NCBI GenBank assembly: GCA_028285595.1
Contig: JANQOW010000164.1
Coordinates: 1 to 56,503, forward strand
DNA from: Hyphomicrobiales bacterium
GTDB lineage: Bacteria > Pseudomonadota > Alphaproteobacteria > Rhizobiales > CAJQND01
DNA: 56,503 nt
Direction of reading: 5' to 3'
Within the stretch, counting starts at the first letter, position 1. Each line of letters opens with the position of its first letter. The position numbers and the translations under genes are program-made. Under the pieces are notes generated by a model that made no database searches, was not told the origin of the DNA, and worked only from the letters and a program-made list of their open reading frames with translations. This document shows, piece by piece, positions 7,561 through 18,727 of this stretch.

Positions 7561-9735
7561 TTAGGCCACGTCTTCGCTCGAAGCCCCGTCTTTCGGCAGC
7601 CACTTATTGATCATGGTGTTCAGATGTTCCGGTGATGCGGGCTTGGCCAGATAGTCATCCAGACCTTGTTCCAAGAGCGATTCCCTGTCTCCCCTGAGCG
7701 CATGGGCCGTCAGCGCAATGATCGGCACTTTGGGGAGGTTGTTTTCCTCCTCATACTTGCGGATTTCCAGGGTTGCTTCCACGCCGCCGAGATTTGGCAT
7801 GGAAATGTCCATGAGAATGAGCTTGGGCGGGTTCTGTTTGTACGCCTTGACCACTTCAAGGCCATCAAAGCAGATCTCAAAATCGTGCCCCAAATCAAGC
7901 AGAACAAACTCAAAGTAGGTCTGATTGATCTTGTTGTCCTCGGCCAGGAGGATCTCCGGTCCCTCTTCATCATCTGCACCAGTGGGTGTCGCCAGATAAG
8001 AGGGCGAAAGGGCCGGCGATTGAGTTTCAACGTTAGGCGTGGCCAGCGGCCAGGACGATGGATCATCGGCGTGCGGCGCCGTGGGCTCCGGCTGGGTCGT
8101 ACGGATCGGGGGAATTGAGGGCTCCGCTACAGGTTCCTCCGGCGCATTTTGGGCGAGAATGTCGCTCTCAATCCCGCCTGTTTCGCCAATTTGCGTCTGT
8201 TCCTTGGCTTTCTCCAGGCAGTCCACAATCGTCTCCAGCAGGACGGTGGACCGTGCAGGTTTCAGGAGATAGCCATCCGCCCCCAGATCACGCCAGGTTT
8301 TGCCGTCTCCCTGCTGCCCCACTGAAGTCAACACGATGACCGGCGTTTCCAGAATGCCCTGCTGGTTGCGCAAGATCTTAATCACATCCTCGCCGGACAT
8401 GTTGGGCATTTGATGATCCAGAATGATCAGATCAAACTTTTTGCCTTCGCTGGCCGCCTGAGTGGCCGCGCTCAACGCATCCCAGCCATTGGCACACGCC
8501 TCAGGTTCAAAGCTCCAGGAGGAAAGCTGCTCTGTGAGGATGGAGCGATTGACCTTGTTGTCATCCACAACAAGAACCCGGGCGCCCGACACGTCCACGG
8601 GCGCCTGGCGCACGGTCAATCCTTGTTCATGGATTGCCAGAGGGATCTCGCACCAGAACGTGCTCCCCTCGCCCAATGTGCTCTCAAAGCCGATCTCTCC
8701 GCCCATCTGATCGATCAGCAGTTTTGTGATGGAAAGTCCCAGCCCCGTCCCCTCGTGCTGGCGCGTGTTGCTGCCGTCAACCTGAGAGAACTTGTCGAAG
8801 ATGGTCTCAAACTTGTCTTCGGGGATGCCGATCCCTGTGTCTTGGACCTCAAAGCGCAGCTGCAACGTGTCGCCATGTCTTTGCCCAGACAGATTGGCAA
8901 GCACGTGGCCCTGTTCGGTGAATTTGATCCCGTTGCCCACCAGGTTCGTGACGATCTGACGGATCCGGCCCACATCGCCAACCAGGACTTCCGGCAAATC
9001 AGGCTGGATGCGCACCGCCAGTTCCAAATTTTTGTCGGCGGCCGCACCGGACAAAAGCGCACCGATATCCTCAATGCAATCGCGCAAGCCGAAGGGCGCC
9101 AGATCAAGCTCCAGCGTGCCGCTGTCGATTTTCGCTATGTCCAAAATATCATTGATGATGGTCAACAGCGCATTGCCTGAACTGGCAATGGTGTTGGTGT
9201 AGGAGAGCTGGCGCTCGTCCAGATCGGTTTTGGTCAACAGCTCCGCCATGCCCAAGATACCATTGAGCGGCGTGCGGATCTCATGGCTCATGTTGGCCAC
9301 GAATTCCGATTTTGCCCGCACCGCAAGCTCAGCCGCCTCCGCAGCTTCGCTTTGGGCTTTATGGGCGCTGATATCCACCACATACCCCACAATGTAGGCC
9401 GCAGCGCCATCTTCTGAGCTGCCGTGATGGCTATATTCCGTGACCCACCGTTCCTCGCCGTCCTGCCGCAATAGCCGGTAGGTTGAGATAAACCCGTCGG
9501 GGGAGCCTTTGATCTTCCATTCGTTCCAAGCGGTCTTGAGCGCATCCAAGTCTTCAGGATGCACCAAGCTGGTGTAGCTGGACTTGATTGTGGCGGCCGT
9601 ATCTGGGCATTGCCCGCTCAAAACCTCAAAACTTGGGGTCGTTCTGATGATGGGACGCTCTTCGCCATCTTCCCACATGAACACAACGACTGGGCCATCT
9701 TGAAAGATCCGGTCAATCACATCGAACTCCAGCAA
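7561..9735 (-). CDS. Hybrid sensor histidine kinase with two receiver domains
   Basis: 724-residue cytoplasmic protein with no membrane segment. Order: PAS-like sensor (about 5-125, ending in a PAC motif [13 protein letters not shown]), dimerisation domain with H151 in [13 protein letters not shown], ATPase domain with N264/N268 and [11 protein letters not shown] (299 on) and GTGLGLSI, receiver 1 (387-508, phospho-acceptor D440 in LIILDHQMP), a Pro/Glu-rich linker (510-592), and receiver 2 (594-712, D643 in LILMDISMP). There is no Hpt domain, so phosphate must leave to a separate partner. No regulator gene lies next to it. Confidence 0.93.
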   Translation of the reverse strand: MLEFDVIDRIFQDGPVVVFMWEDGEERPIIRTTPSFEVLSGQCPDTAATIKSSYTSLVHPEDLDALKTAWNEWKIKGSPDGFISTYRLLRQDGEERWVTEYSHHGSSEDGAAAYIVGYVVDISAHKAQSEAAEAAELAVRAKSEFVANMSHEIRTPLNGILGMAELLTKTDLDERQLSYTNTIASSGNALLTIINDILDIAKIDSGTLELDLAPFGLRDCIEDIGALLSGAAADKNLELAVRIQPDLPEVLVGDVGRIRQIVTNLVGNGIKFTEQGHVLANLSGQRHGDTLQLRFEVQDTGIGIPEDKFETIFDKFSQVDGSNTRQHEGTGLGLSITKLLIDQMGGEIGFESTLGEGSTFWCEIPLAIHEQGLTVRQAPVDVSGARVLVVDDNKVNRSILTEQLSSWSFEPEACANGWDALSAATQAASEGKKFDLIILDHQMPNMSGEDVIKILRNQQGILETPVIVLTSVGQQGDGKTWRDLGADGYLLKPARSTVLLETIVDCLEKAKEQTQIGETGGIESDILAQNAPEEPVAEPSIPPIRTTQPEPTAPHADDPSSWPLATPNVETQSPALSPSYLATPTGADDEEGPEILLAEDNKINQTYFEFVLLDLGHDFEICFDGLEVVKAYKQNPPKLILMDISMPNLGGVEATLEIRKYEEENNLPKVPIIALTAHALRGDRESLLEQGLDDYLAKPASPEHLNTMINKWLPKDGASSEDVA

Positions 9736-10075
9736 ATAAGTCGCCGCCCCGGTGGCGTACGGCTAACGCTCAACATACGGCGAAAAACCTTACAACTCCT
9801 TGCCGTTGACCCGTTTGGAGCGAACCTGGTGCGCACCTACCCGTTTGGGTACACGTGTGCGCTCAATCGCCCATCCGTGGCAGTTGCTTTGCGCCTGGAT
9901 TGTTGATAGTTCGCCTCATGAACCGCGGTTTGATTGTGTGAAATGTGGCTTTCAGCTAGGGTCCGCGCTAAGGCTGAACACGAATCGGCGCGACGGCAAA
10001 GGCCTTGTGCTGCATTGTAACCAGACACATCGTTTCCGCGCGCCAGCCCCCCGTACCAGGAAAAGGCATTAACAA
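9736..10075. other. Intergenic region between histidine kinase and purC
   Basis: 340 bases holding the divergent control regions of the kinase gene (minus) and purC (plus). No gene is seen. A nested inverted repeat lies at about 9829-9862 (GCGCAC and ACCC with their complements) in the kinase leader. A Shine-Dalgarno sequence AGGAAAAGG is present before purC. I cannot name a convincing purC promoter. Confidence 0.5.
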
Positions 10076-10882
10076 ATGTCCCGAAGACGCCGCCAAATCT
10101 ATGAAGGCAAAGCCAAGATTCTTTATGAGGGCCCTGAGCCCGGGACCGTGATCCAGTACTTCAAGGATGACGCCACCGCCTTTAACGCTCAAAAGCGCGA
10201 TGTGATTGACGGCAAGGGCGTTCTCAACAACCGGATTTCCGAATTTATCTTCGAACGCCTTGGGGCGATCGGCATCCCCACGCACTTCATCAAGCGGCTC
10301 AACATGCGCGAGCAACTGGTGCGTCAGGTGGAGATCATCCCCGTTGAGGTGATCGTGCGCAACATTGCCGCCGGCACCATGGCAAAGCGTCTTGGCATCG
10401 ATGAAGGCACGCAACTGCCCCGCGCCATTGTGGAATTTTGCTACAAGTCCGATGAGTTGGGCGATCCGTTGATCACCGAAGAGCATATCGCCGCCTTCAA
10501 CTGGGCCGGCCCGCAGGAACTGGACGACATGATGGCCATGGCGCTCCGCACCAACGATTTCCTCTCCGGCATGTTTGCTGCGGTGGGCATCCGTCTGGTG
10601 GACTTTAAGCTGGAGTTCGGCCGCCACTACGAGAACGACCTGGTGCGCACAGTGCTGGCCGATGAGGTGAGCCCGGACACGTGCCGGCTGTGGGATATGA
10701 AAACCGACAATAAGCTCGACAAAGACCGCTTTCGCCGTGATCTCGGCGGGTTGGTGGAAGCCTATCAGGAGGTGGCCAGCCGTCTGGGTATTCTCAACAA
10801 GAGCGAGCCCCAAAAGGGCGCAAAACCTGTGCTTGTGAAATCAGACCGGGCTGAAGCTGCCAGCTCCGGCGACAAGAAGTAG
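10076..10882 (+). CDS. purC: PurC, SAICAR synthetase
   Basis: Condenses CAIR with aspartate, step 7 of purine synthesis. The 268-residue protein shows the ATP-grasp-like family motifs [11 protein letters not shown] at 9-19, FKDDATAFN near 29, [18 protein letters not shown] near 93, [11 protein letters not shown] near 173 and [12 protein letters not shown] near 191. The last 20 residues are a Lys/Ser/Ala-rich extension beyond the core. It heads the cluster purC-purS-purQ, with 13 bases to purS. Confidence 0.97.
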   Translation: MSRRRRQIYEGKAKILYEGPEPGTVIQYFKDDATAFNAQKRDVIDGKGVLNNRISEFIFERLGAIGIPTHFIKRLNMREQLVRQVEIIPVEVIVRNIAAGTMAKRLGIDEGTQLPRAIVEFCYKSDELGDPLITEEHIAAFNWAGPQELDDMMAMALRTNDFLSGMFAAVGIRLVDFKLEFGRHYENDLVRTVLADEVSPDTCRLWDMKTDNKLDKDRFRRDLGGLVEAYQEVASRLGILNKSEPQKGAKPVLVKSDRAEAASSGDKK

Positions 10883-10895
10883 GACACTCCGCGCT

Positions 10896-11144
10896 ATGCC
10901 AACGATGAAGGCCAGGGTGAAAGTGACCCTGAAAAACGGTGTTTTGGATCCCCAAGGCAAGGCCATCGAACACGCGCTGGACGGCCTTGGGTTTGATGGC
11001 GTGAGCGATGTGCGCCAAGGGCGCTATTTCGAGCTGGATGTGGAAGCGGTCGACAAGGCCGCGGCGCAGGCCTCCGTCACCGCCATGTGCGACAAACTTC
11101 TGGCCAATACGGTGATTGAGAACTACGAAATCGAGGTTTCCTGA
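10896..11144 (+). CDS. purS: PurS, FGAM synthase small subunit
   Basis: 82 residues, with KARVKVTLKNGVLDPQGKA at 4-22 and FDGVSDVRQGRYFELDV following, the standard PurS fold. It bridges PurQ and PurL in the three-part FGAM synthase found in Gram-positives and alphaproteobacteria. Its stop codon is followed directly by the purQ ATG at 11145, so the two are coupled. Confidence 0.95.
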   Translation: MPTMKARVKVTLKNGVLDPQGKAIEHALDGLGFDGVSDVRQGRYFELDVEAVDKAAAQASVTAMCDKLLANTVIENYEIEVS

Positions 11145-11807
11145 ATGAAATCGGCAGTGGTCCTATTCCCCGGCATCAACCGCGAACGCGACATGATGAA
11201 GGCGCTGGAAGCGGGAACCGGCGTGGCGCCAGTGTCGATCTGGCATACGGAAACCGAACTGCCCGATGTGGACCTTATTGTGATCCCTGGCGGCTTTTCC
11301 TACGGCGATTACCTGCGCTGCGGGGCGATCGCCGGACGTTCGCCCGTGATGGCGGAAATCATCCGTGCCGCAAAGCGGGGCGTGAAGGTTCTGGGCGTCT
11401 GCAACGGATTTCAGATTTTGGTGGAAACCGAACTTCTGCCAGGTGCGCTGATGCGCAACGCTCACCTAAAATTCGTCTGCCGAGAAGTGCGCTTACGCGT
11501 TGAAAACACGGACACATTCTTCACATCCTCCATGCGCAAAGGCGACACTGTCTCCTGCCCCGTTGCTCATGGCGATGGCAACTACTTCGCCAGCGACGAG
11601 AAGCTCAAGCAGCTTGAAGATGAGGGCCGAGTGGTGTTCCGCTACGTGGAGAGCACGAACCCCAATGGTGCCGTCAATGACATCGCCGGCGTGGTGAACC
11701 GACAAGGCAATGTGGTCGGCCTCATGCCGCACCCGGAAAACATGATTGAGGCGCTGCACGGACGCAGCGATTGCTGGCCGCTCTTTGAAGGCTTGGCGGC
11801 AGCTTAG
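11145..11807 (+). CDS. purQ: PurQ, FGAM synthase glutaminase subunit
   Basis: Class I glutamine amidotransferase that feeds ammonia to PurL. 220 residues; [19 protein letters not shown] near 46, nucleophile Cys in VLGVCNGFQ near 87, and the His-Glu pair in GLMPHPENM near 193. The gene's stop overlaps the 3' end of the convergent mechanosensitive channel gene by four bases. purL lies 2.4 kb downstream, after that channel gene, instead of directly adjacent. Confidence 0.97.
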   Translation: MKSAVVLFPGINRERDMMKALEAGTGVAPVSIWHTETELPDVDLIVIPGGFSYGDYLRCGAIAGRSPVMAEIIRAAKRGVKVLGVCNGFQILVETELLPGALMRNAHLKFVCREVRLRVENTDTFFTSSMRKGDTVSCPVAHGDGNYFASDEKLKQLEDEGRVVFRYVESTNPNGAVNDIAGVVNRQGNVVGLMPHPENMIEALHGRSDCWPLFEGLAAA

Positions 11808-14095
11808 CGACCATCTCCTGCAGGCGCTGCCTGTCCTTCGTCCAACGCTGCTTGCACCGCGCCGGTGGCAGCTTTGCGTTTGTCTTCCTCAGAACGGTCC
11901 ACATCTTCTTCAGCGATCCGGACGGTCACTTGCCGGTGCGCAAACTTAATGTCGTTGGCCTCAAACAGCTCTTGTATGCGCGCATAGACGAACTTGCGCG
12001 TCACGAACTGATCGCCCGGTTTGGTCATGAATTTCACCCGGATGATCATCGCGCTGTCTTCCATGGCATAGACCCCTTGCGACTTCAGAGGCTGCAGGAA
12101 CATCGGGCCGATTTCTGGATGTTCCAGAAGCTCTTGCCCGAGCTTCTTCACCAGCTTTCTCACCTTCTCCACATCCGTGTCATAGGTTACGCGCAGCTTC
12201 AGCTTCATCATCACCCAGTCGCGAGAGAAGTTCTTCAGGAAGCGGATCTCGCCAAACGGCACGGTGTTCAGCGGCCCATTATGGTGGCGCAGTTGGAACG
12301 AGCGAATTGAGATCTTTTCCACCGTTCCCTTGACTTCGCCCAGGTCGATGTATTCGCCCTTGCGAAATGCATCATCCATGAGGAAGAAAGCGCCGGAGAA
12401 CACGTCGCGGATCAGGGTCTGCGCGCCGAATCCAACGGCCAGGCCCACGACCCCCGCACCGGCAAACAGCGGTGCGATATCAACCCCCATCTCGGCCAAG
12501 ACAATCATCCCGGCAAGCGTAACGACGGTGATCAGAAGGAAGTTACGGAAGATCGGAAGCAAAGTTGCCAGACGAGACTGGCCTGCGCCCATTTCCGCTT
12601 CGCCATCACCGTGATCGGGTGCCGGCTCTTCCAGAGCAATCTGATAGTCGGTCCAGATGCGCACGGCCTGATAGGCCATATAGCCGGTAAAGCTCACCAG
12701 AATAATGTCCAGGAAGTTCAGGAATGGATTGGCCTCGTTCTCAAAATCAAAGCCCCACAAATCCAGGATGACCGCAAATCCCAAGAGCGCCAACAAAATG
12801 GCAAATCCCTGCTCAACCAACCCCTTAAAGATGGGTCTTAAGCCCAGATTGTAGCCCTCGTCATGCGCCGCTTCCTCGGCCTCTCCCGCCTGCTGATCGG
12901 CACTATCTTCCTCAGGCGCCTCGTGGGTCACACGCGGGTCAAAATACCAATCGATCGCAATCAGTCCCATGCCGTAAATGGCCAGCGCCACAACGCCCAC
13001 CAACAAAGGCCCGAAAACCAAGCCATTTGCGCTCGGCAGATCGAGCAAGAGCCGGATCGCCGCCACGCAAAAGGCGCTGACCAGATAAATCAACACCAAG
13101 GGCTGCCAGATCTTAGAGAGCGCGCGGCGCCAGAAGGGAAAGTAGCCGTGGACTCCAGGTCCCAATATGGCCTGTGTGATGGCCTTGCGATACGTGAATG
13201 CATGACCAAGGAACATGGCAACAATGACAACGCCCGCTATGATCAGCGCCAGTTTATGCGAATTGCGGTCCAGCCCCAGCGCATCCATCCACAAGCAAAG
13301 GCCGAGCATGGTGGCCGCTACGGTCATGATCGCAATAAAGGACCGGTAGAAGGACTGCGCGGTCTCATCATCAAAGTTGAAAAGACGGTAGTTGGGTATG
13401 TCCGGAACGATGATGTTGAACATTACAGCGCGGCTCAAGCGCACCGCAAAGAACACCGTGACAACCGTCAATCCGGTGATGAGCGTTTCGCGGTAACCGT
13501 AGACTGCGACCCAAACAACAAATGCGGCAAACGCGCTCGCAACAAAGGCCGTGAGCATCATCATGAAGGCCCGGAACAACAGATACCGGATCTTTGTGGA
13601 GCGGTCCTGAGGATCACTGATGAATTGGTCGGCGAAGGTATCACGCGCCCAAATGTTGAGCCTCGTGCCCAAAAGACGCCCCAGGACCAAGGACAAAATG
13701 CTGACCCCCAACGCCCAGTAAAGCCAATTGAGATTGCCCTCCGTGGAGACCTTTGTCAGCGCCTCGCCAATATTTTCAATAAAGCGCTCAGCGCTTTGCA
13801 GCACCAACCGAAAGCGGAACTGGGCCCGATTGAGTATGGCGGCCGGGTCAAACTCCGCCTCTGCCTGATCCGCCGCGGCCTGAGTGGAACTTTTCGGATC
13901 GACCACAATGACGGTTGCGCCGGATTTGCGGGCCTGCTCCAAAAACGGCTCCAAGGCCTTAACTGCCGGCGCCTCTTGGGTGGTTTGGGCGAAAACGGGC
14001 GTGGTCACGCTGGTCAACGCACACAAGAGCAAAATCGCCAGAGCTGCGCTTGCATGCCCCCACAAATGCCGCAAAAATCCGCGTGCCTGCGCCAT
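11804..14095 (-). CDS. Large MscS-family mechanosensitive channel
   Basis: 763 residues after choosing the ATG at 14095, which starts a clear signal peptide ([13 protein letters not shown]... ending near PVFAQ). A periplasmic stretch is followed by about ten membrane segments. The MscS core is near the C-terminal third: [19 protein letters not shown] (pore helix region), then [25 protein letters not shown] and the C-terminal alpha-beta domain. This is the extended type like MscK or YbdG rather than small MscS. It is inserted between purQ and purL on the other strand. Role: release of solutes on osmotic down-shock (family knowledge). Confidence 0.88.
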   Translation of the reverse strand: MAQARGFLRHLWGHASAALAILLLCALTSVTTPVFAQTTQEAPAVKALEPFLEQARKSGATVIVVDPKSSTQAAADQAEAEFDPAAILNRAQFRFRLVLQSAERFIENIGEALTKVSTEGNLNWLYWALGVSILSLVLGRLLGTRLNIWARDTFADQFISDPQDRSTKIRYLLFRAFMMMLTAFVASAFAAFVVWVAVYGYRETLITGLTVVTVFFAVRLSRAVMFNIIVPDIPNYRLFNFDDETAQSFYRSFIAIMTVAATMLGLCLWMDALGLDRNSHKLALIIAGVVIVAMFLGHAFTYRKAITQAILGPGVHGYFPFWRRALSKIWQPLVLIYLVSAFCVAAIRLLLDLPSANGLVFGPLLVGVVALAIYGMGLIAIDWYFDPRVTHEAPEEDSADQQAGEAEEAAHDEGYNLGLRPIFKGLVEQGFAILLALLGFAVILDLWGFDFENEANPFLNFLDIILVSFTGYMAYQAVRIWTDYQIALEEPAPDHGDGEAEMGAGQSRLATLLPIFRNFLLITVVTLAGMIVLAEMGVDIAPLFAGAGVVGLAVGFGAQTLIRDVFSGAFFLMDDAFRKGEYIDLGEVKGTVEKISIRSFQLRHHNGPLNTVPFGEIRFLKNFSRDWVMMKLKLRVTYDTDVEKVRKLVKKLGQELLEHPEIGPMFLQPLKSQGVYAMEDSAMIIRVKFMTKPGDQFVTRKFVYARIQELFEANDIKFAHRQVTVRIAEEDVDRSEEDKRKAATGAVQAALDEGQAAPAGDGR

Positions 14096-14251
14096 GGTTG
14101 TTCCCTCCCGCCAACTCGGATCACCATTGAACGCGTTTATCTCCGGTTTTTCAACACAAGATGACGCCCAAGAGCTTGTGATACACAAGGACTCAGTGCA
14201 GTTTGCCGCACGCTTGGTCCATCCCCTCAAACACGATGCGCAGCGCCGCCC

Positions 14252-16480
14252 ATGTCCATTCCAAACGATATTGAGATCACAGACGAACTGGTGGCCGAAC
14301 ACGGCCTGAAACCAGATGAGTATGAGCGCATTCTGGATCTGATCGGCCGCACACCCACGCTCACCGAGCTTGGCATCTTCTCGGCCATGTGGAACGAGCA
14401 CTGTTCCTATAAGTCGTCAAAGAAGTGGCTGCGCACTCTACCGACCACAGGCGACCGAGTCATCCTGGGGCCGGGAGAGAATGCCGGCGTGATCGACATT
14501 GGTGACGGCCAGGCAGCCATCTTCAAGATGGAGAGCCATAACCATCCCTCGTTCATTGAACCCTATCAAGGCGCAGCCACAGGCGTAGGCGGTATCTTGC
14601 GCGATGTCTTCACAATGGGTGCGCGGCCTATTGCGGCCATGAATGCCCTGCGGTTCGGTTCGCCCGATCATCCCAAGACCCGCCATTTGGTTTCCGGCGT
14701 GGTGGCCGGCATTGGCGGCTATGGCAATTCGTTCGGGGTGCCTACCGTAGGCGGAGAGGTCAACTTCCACCCGCGTTACAACGGCAACATTCTGGTCAAT
14801 GCCTTCGCCCTTGGCCTGGCGGATGCTGACAAGATCTTCCTCTCCGAAGCCAAAGGGGTTGGCTTGCCCGTTGTCTACCTCGGCGCGAAGACAGGCCGAG
14901 ACGGTATTCATGGGGCGTCCATGGCAAGCCAGGAGTTTGCCGACGATTCAGAGGAAAAGCGCCCCACGGTTCAGGTGGGCGATCCATTTACGGAAAAGTG
15001 CCTGCTGGAAGCCTGCCTTGAACTCATGGCCTCAGGTGCCGTGATCGCCATTCAGGACATGGGCGCGGCGGGTCTCACCTGTTCCGCCGTGGAAATGGGC
15101 GCAAAAGGCTCGTTGGGCATCGATCTGGATCTCGATCAGGTGCCGTGCCGCGAGGACGCCATGAGTGCCTACGAAATGATGCTCTCAGAGAGCCAGGAGC
15201 GTATGCTCATGGTGCTTAATCCGGAGCTGGAGCAGGAAGCGGAGGCGATCTTCACCAAATGGGGTCTGGACTTTGCCATTGTGGGCAAAACAACAGATAC
15301 CTTGAGGTTCCGGATCTTCTTCCAGGGTGACAAGGTGGCTGACCTGCCGATCAAGGAGCTGGGCGACGAAGCCCCGGAGTATGACCGCCCGTGGGTCGCG
15401 CCGCCGGAACCCCCAGCCCTCACCCATGCAGATGTGCCGCCGCCGAACGATATAGCCGATGCGCTGCTCACTCTCATAGGCTCGCCGGATCTGTGCTCCA
15501 GGCGCTGGATTTGGGAGCAGTATGACCACCTCATCCAATCAAACACAGCTCAAATCCCAGGGGGAGACGCCGCGGTGCTGCGTGTTGAAGGTGCTCCCCA
15601 TAAGGGCCTTGCCGTCTGCGCCGATGTCACGCCGCGCTATGTGGAGGCCGACCCTTTCGAGGGAGGCAAGCAAGCTGTGGCTGAAGTCTGGCGAAACCTT
15701 ACATGCGTCGGTGCAGAGCCGGTGGCCATCACCGACAACCTTAACTTCGGCAATCCGGAACGTCCGGAGATCATGGGCACGCTGGTGCGGGCGATACAAG
15801 GCATCGGCGAGGCTTGCGGCGCGCTCAACTTCCCGGTGGTTTCGGGAAATGTGTCTCTCTACAACGAGACCAATGGCGAGGCGATCCTGCCCACACCCGC
15901 CATTGCCGGCGTCGGATTGCTGCCTGACCTGTCCAAGATGGCCACCCTGGCGTTCAAGCAGGCCGAAGACGCCATTATGCTGATCTCTGCGGCAGAACCT
16001 GCCGGGCATCTTGGGCAGTCGCTTTATCTGCGGGAAATTCTCGGCCGCGAAGAAGGCCCGCCCCCGCCCGTGGATCTGGACGGCGAGCGCAAAACCGGTG
16101 ACTTCGTTCGAGGTCTGATCACGGATGGCAAAGTCAGCGCGGTCCATGACATCTCCGATGGCGGACTTGCAGTCTGCCTGGCGGAAATGGCCATGGCGTC
16201 AGGGCTTGGTGCTGCAATTTCTTTGGAATTGGCACAATCGCCTGACCATGCTGCACTGTTTGGCGAAGATCAGGGCGTTTACATTGTGACGTCGACCGCC
16301 GCACTGTCTGATGAGATCTTGGAGGCCGCGCGGAACGAGGACCTTTTCGCCTGCCGGATCGGCACAACAGGCGGCACGGAATTGACCTTTGGGACGGGCG
16401 TATCCATATCAGTCGAAAGCCTGAAGGAGCGCCACCAGCATTGGCTGCCGGCGTATATGGCCGGGAAACTGGCCATTTAG
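14252..16480 (+). CDS. purL: PurL, FGAM synthase large subunit
   Basis: ATP-dependent amidation of FGAR, step 4 of purine synthesis. 742 residues, the small PurL type that needs PurS and PurQ. Marks: [15 protein letters not shown] near 45 (catalytic His), [20 protein letters not shown] near 91, [14 protein letters not shown] near 126, [19 protein letters not shown] near 147, [16 protein letters not shown] near 266, and [12 protein letters not shown] near 494. bolA follows 26 bases after the stop. Confidence 0.97.
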   Translation: MSIPNDIEITDELVAEHGLKPDEYERILDLIGRTPTLTELGIFSAMWNEHCSYKSSKKWLRTLPTTGDRVILGPGENAGVIDIGDGQAAIFKMESHNHPSFIEPYQGAATGVGGILRDVFTMGARPIAAMNALRFGSPDHPKTRHLVSGVVAGIGGYGNSFGVPTVGGEVNFHPRYNGNILVNAFALGLADADKIFLSEAKGVGLPVVYLGAKTGRDGIHGASMASQEFADDSEEKRPTVQVGDPFTEKCLLEACLELMASGAVIAIQDMGAAGLTCSAVEMGAKGSLGIDLDLDQVPCREDAMSAYEMMLSESQERMLMVLNPELEQEAEAIFTKWGLDFAIVGKTTDTLRFRIFFQGDKVADLPIKELGDEAPEYDRPWVAPPEPPALTHADVPPPNDIADALLTLIGSPDLCSRRWIWEQYDHLIQSNTAQIPGGDAAVLRVEGAPHKGLAVCADVTPRYVEADPFEGGKQAVAEVWRNLTCVGAEPVAITDNLNFGNPERPEIMGTLVRAIQGIGEACGALNFPVVSGNVSLYNETNGEAILPTPAIAGVGLLPDLSKMATLAFKQAEDAIMLISAAEPAGHLGQSLYLREILGREEGPPPPVDLDGERKTGDFVRGLITDGKVSAVHDISDGGLAVCLAEMAMASGLGAAISLELAQSPDHAALFGEDQGVYIVTSTAALSDEILEAARNEDLFACRIGTTGGTELTFGTGVSISVESLKERHQHWLPAYMAGKLAI

Positions 16481-16506
16481 GCGCAACGAGACGGGAGACC
16501 ACGCAC

Positions 16507-16743
16507 ATGCCGATGAGTGCCAGCGACATTGAAGCCATGATGAAAGAGGCGTTCCCGGACGCCACCATCGAAATCAGAGCGCTCGCCGATGATGGCGACC
16601 ACTATGCCGCCAATATTGTCTCCTCGGCGTTCGCCGGAAAAACCCGCGTGCAGCAACATCAGCTGGTTTACAAAGCGCTCAAAGGCAAGATGGGCGGCGA
16701 GTTACACGCGCTTGCCCTACAAACTTCAGCGCCAGAGACCTAA
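16507..16743 (+). CDS. bolA: BolA-family protein
   Basis: 78 residues, MPMSASDIEAMMKEAFPDA then ALADDGDHYAANIVSSAF and the C-terminal QLVYKALKGKMGGELHALAL, the class II KH-like BolA fold with the conserved histidine and the FAGK-R loop. The ATG at 16507 has GGGAG upstream; the frame extends into purL but is not needed. BolA proteins bind monothiol glutaredoxins through a shared [2Fe-2S] cluster, and the glutaredoxin gene is the next one, so the pair likely acts in iron-sulfur trafficking. Confidence 0.92.
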   Translation: MPMSASDIEAMMKEAFPDATIEIRALADDGDHYAANIVSSAFAGKTRVQQHQLVYKALKGKMGGELHALALQTSAPET

Positions 16744-16827
16744 AAGCGGCCTGTTTGACTGGAATTCTCGCCGGCAAGTCACTAAATGAACGCCACAGCT
16801 ATTCGGGACCGACCGAGAGGGAACCAA

Positions 16828-17169
16828 ATGACCGACGTAAACAAATGGATCGAAGACACCGTGAAGGCCAACGATGTTGTGCTCTTCATGAAAGGCACAC
16901 CGCAATTCCCCCAATGCGGCTTCTCAGGCCGTGTCACACAGATCCTTGATTATATGGGCGTGGAATATGCAGGCGTGAACGTCCTGGAATCTGACGCCCT
17001 GCGCAATGGCATCAAAGAATACTCAGACTGGCCGACGATCCCGCAGCTCTACGTTAAGGGCGAGTTCGTGGGCGGTTGTGACATTCTGACAGAAATGTTC
17101 CAAAACGGCGAACTGCAAACCCATATGGGCGAAAACGGTATTGAGGTTGCAAACCCCGCCACCGCTTAG
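16828..17169 (+). CDS. grxD: Monothiol glutaredoxin, Grx4/GrxD type
   Basis: 113 residues. [21 protein letters not shown] carries the CGFS active site (C30) that ligates a [2Fe-2S] cluster with glutathione; [19 protein letters not shown] near 66-84 is the glutathione-binding TVP-like and GG motifs. The ATG at 16828 is chosen because the conserved domain begins there and GAGAGGG precedes it; a start 14 codons upstream is less likely. Works with BolA, its neighbour, in iron-sulfur cluster transfer and iron signalling. Confidence 0.94.
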   Translation: MTDVNKWIEDTVKANDVVLFMKGTPQFPQCGFSGRVTQILDYMGVEYAGVNVLESDALRNGIKEYSDWPTIPQLYVKGEFVGGCDILTEMFQNGELQTHMGENGIEVANPATA

Positions 17170-17197
17170 CTAAGCGCCAAGTCCCACTGGCCGGTCC

Positions 17198-17665
17198 ATG
17201 GACCCGTTTCTCCTCAAATGGGTCCATATCGTCTCATCAACACTCCTGTTTGGCGCAGCTCTCGGCAGCTCCATCCATTGTTGGTTAGCCCACACGTCCC
17301 GTGAGGTCCGCACAGTGGCCACGGTGATGCGAACGGTCGTGGCTGTTGACTGGTGGGTGGTGACCACGACGGGTTTCATTCAGCCCGCCACAGGCCTCCT
17401 CCTGGTGCAGGCCAAAGGATACAGCTATTGGGAGCCTTGGCTGTTGGTAACCTACGGGCTCTACACATTTGTCAGTCTGCTCTGGTTTCGGGTGGCCTGG
17501 CTGCAGATAAGATGCCGCAACATGGCCAGAACGGCCAGCAGCTGGGAGGTTTTACCTGATGACTATCACCGGTTCATGCGCCAATGGCTGTGGGCAGCTT
17601 CATTGGCCTTCTTATGCGCACTGGTGATCTTTTGGCTGATGGTAACCAAACCCCAGCTATGGTGA
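17198..17665 (+). CDS. DUF2269 integral membrane protein
   Basis: 155 residues, four likely membrane helices. MDPFLLKWVHIVSSTLLFG with later TGFIQPATGLLLVQ matches the DUF2269 family (COG5528), whose conserved His in helix 1 and the paired helices suggest a haem or redox role that has not been shown. It lies 28 bases after grxD and 31 bases before the cation exchanger, so it may share a transcript with them. Confidence 0.78.
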   Translation: MDPFLLKWVHIVSSTLLFGAALGSSIHCWLAHTSREVRTVATVMRTVVAVDWWVVTTTGFIQPATGLLLVQAKGYSYWEPWLLVTYGLYTFVSLLWFRVAWLQIRCRNMARTASSWEVLPDDYHRFMRQWLWAASLAFLCALVIFWLMVTKPQLW

Positions 17666-17696
17666 GCATTCAACTCAAACCTCAGCAAGGCGTCTC

Positions 17697-18629
17697 ATGA
17701 TAGCTCTTTACACTCTCGCGGGCATTGTCTTGCTTATGTTCGGTGGCGACGCGCTCGTGCGTGGCGCAATTTCACTCGGCCTGAAGATCGGCCTGTCGGC
17801 AACATTGATCAGCATGACCGTCGTGGCGTTCGGCACTTCGGCGCCTGAACTCGTGATCAGTGTGAAGGCGGCCCTTGGGGGCTCGCCTGATATCGCGCTG
17901 GGCAATGTGGTGGGCAGCAATATCGCAAACACGCTTCTGATCGTCGGAGTCCCGGCCCTGATCCTCTCCCTGGACACAGATGGCAATGAGCTGCGGCGCA
18001 ATTACATTCTGATGTTCGCCGCAACCGTCCTGTTTTCCGCCATCGCGTTCACAGGTTCAATCGGCCGGACGGCAGGGTTCCTATTGCTGGCTGGCCTCGC
18101 CGCAGCACTTTACTACAGTTATCGCAAGTCGTTGGAAGAAGGCGGCGAAACCCTCGACACCGACGAGGTGGACCCGGGCTGGAAGATCCTTGGTCTTGTG
18201 GTGTTTGGCATTGTCGCATTGCCGGTTGGCGCCCATTGCCTGATCGAAGGCGCACGGGGGATCGCCCTCTTCTTCGGCCTCTCTGAAGCTGCGATCGGGC
18301 TCACAGTGGTTGCCCTGGGCACCTCCTTGCCGGAACTGGCCGCCAGCACGGCGGCCGCCTGGCGCGGACGCGCCGAGGTCGCGCTTGGCAACGTGATCGG
18401 CTCGAACATGTTGAACCTTCTCATGGTGATCGGCGCGACCGCCGCAATCAGCCCTTTGTTGGTGGCTGAGAGGTTCATTACGGTTGAGATCCCGCTGATG
18501 ATCATCGTCACGTTGATGCTTGCGCCTTTCCTGATTTGGCAGATTCGGATCGGCAAGCGCGCAGGTCTCCTGCTTCTGGCGTGCTACGCGGCCTTTTCGG
18601 TCTTGGTGCTTGGGGACGTCAGTTTCTGA
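17697..18629 (+). CDS. CaCA-family sodium/calcium exchanger (YrbG-like)
   Basis: 310 residues, about ten membrane helices in two homologous halves. The two alpha repeats are visible: GTSAPELVISVKAAL/ALGNVVGSNIANTLL in the first half (near 43-85) and GTSLPELAASTAAAW/ALGNVIGSNMLNLL in the second (near 206-243). The Glu in each GTS-PEL and the Asn in GSN are the ion ligands of this family. Likely exports Ca2+ against Na+ or H+. Confidence 0.92.
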   Translation: MIALYTLAGIVLLMFGGDALVRGAISLGLKIGLSATLISMTVVAFGTSAPELVISVKAALGGSPDIALGNVVGSNIANTLLIVGVPALILSLDTDGNELRRNYILMFAATVLFSAIAFTGSIGRTAGFLLLAGLAAALYYSYRKSLEEGGETLDTDEVDPGWKILGLVVFGIVALPVGAHCLIEGARGIALFFGLSEAAIGLTVVALGTSLPELAASTAAAWRGRAEVALGNVIGSNMLNLLMVIGATAAISPLLVAERFITVEIPLMIIVTLMLAPFLIWQIRIGKRAGLLLLACYAAFSVLVLGDVSF

Positions 18630-18727
18630 CACTTCAACAAAACTGATGGGTCTCATCAGGTGAAAGCGTTTGTTGCGAAGACCGGTTTGCGGTTAGATAG
18701 CCGTTCACCGATCTGGATTCTTCATCA

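Noticed and set aside
9829-9862. Nested inverted repeat as terminator or riboswitch
   Set aside because: No T tract and no match to a riboswitch I know; left as a note in the intergenic entry.
12863-14164. Long plus-strand open frame of 433 codons
   Set aside because: Lies entirely antisense to the mechanosensitive channel gene and has the His/Gln/Arg-rich make-up of a shadow frame.
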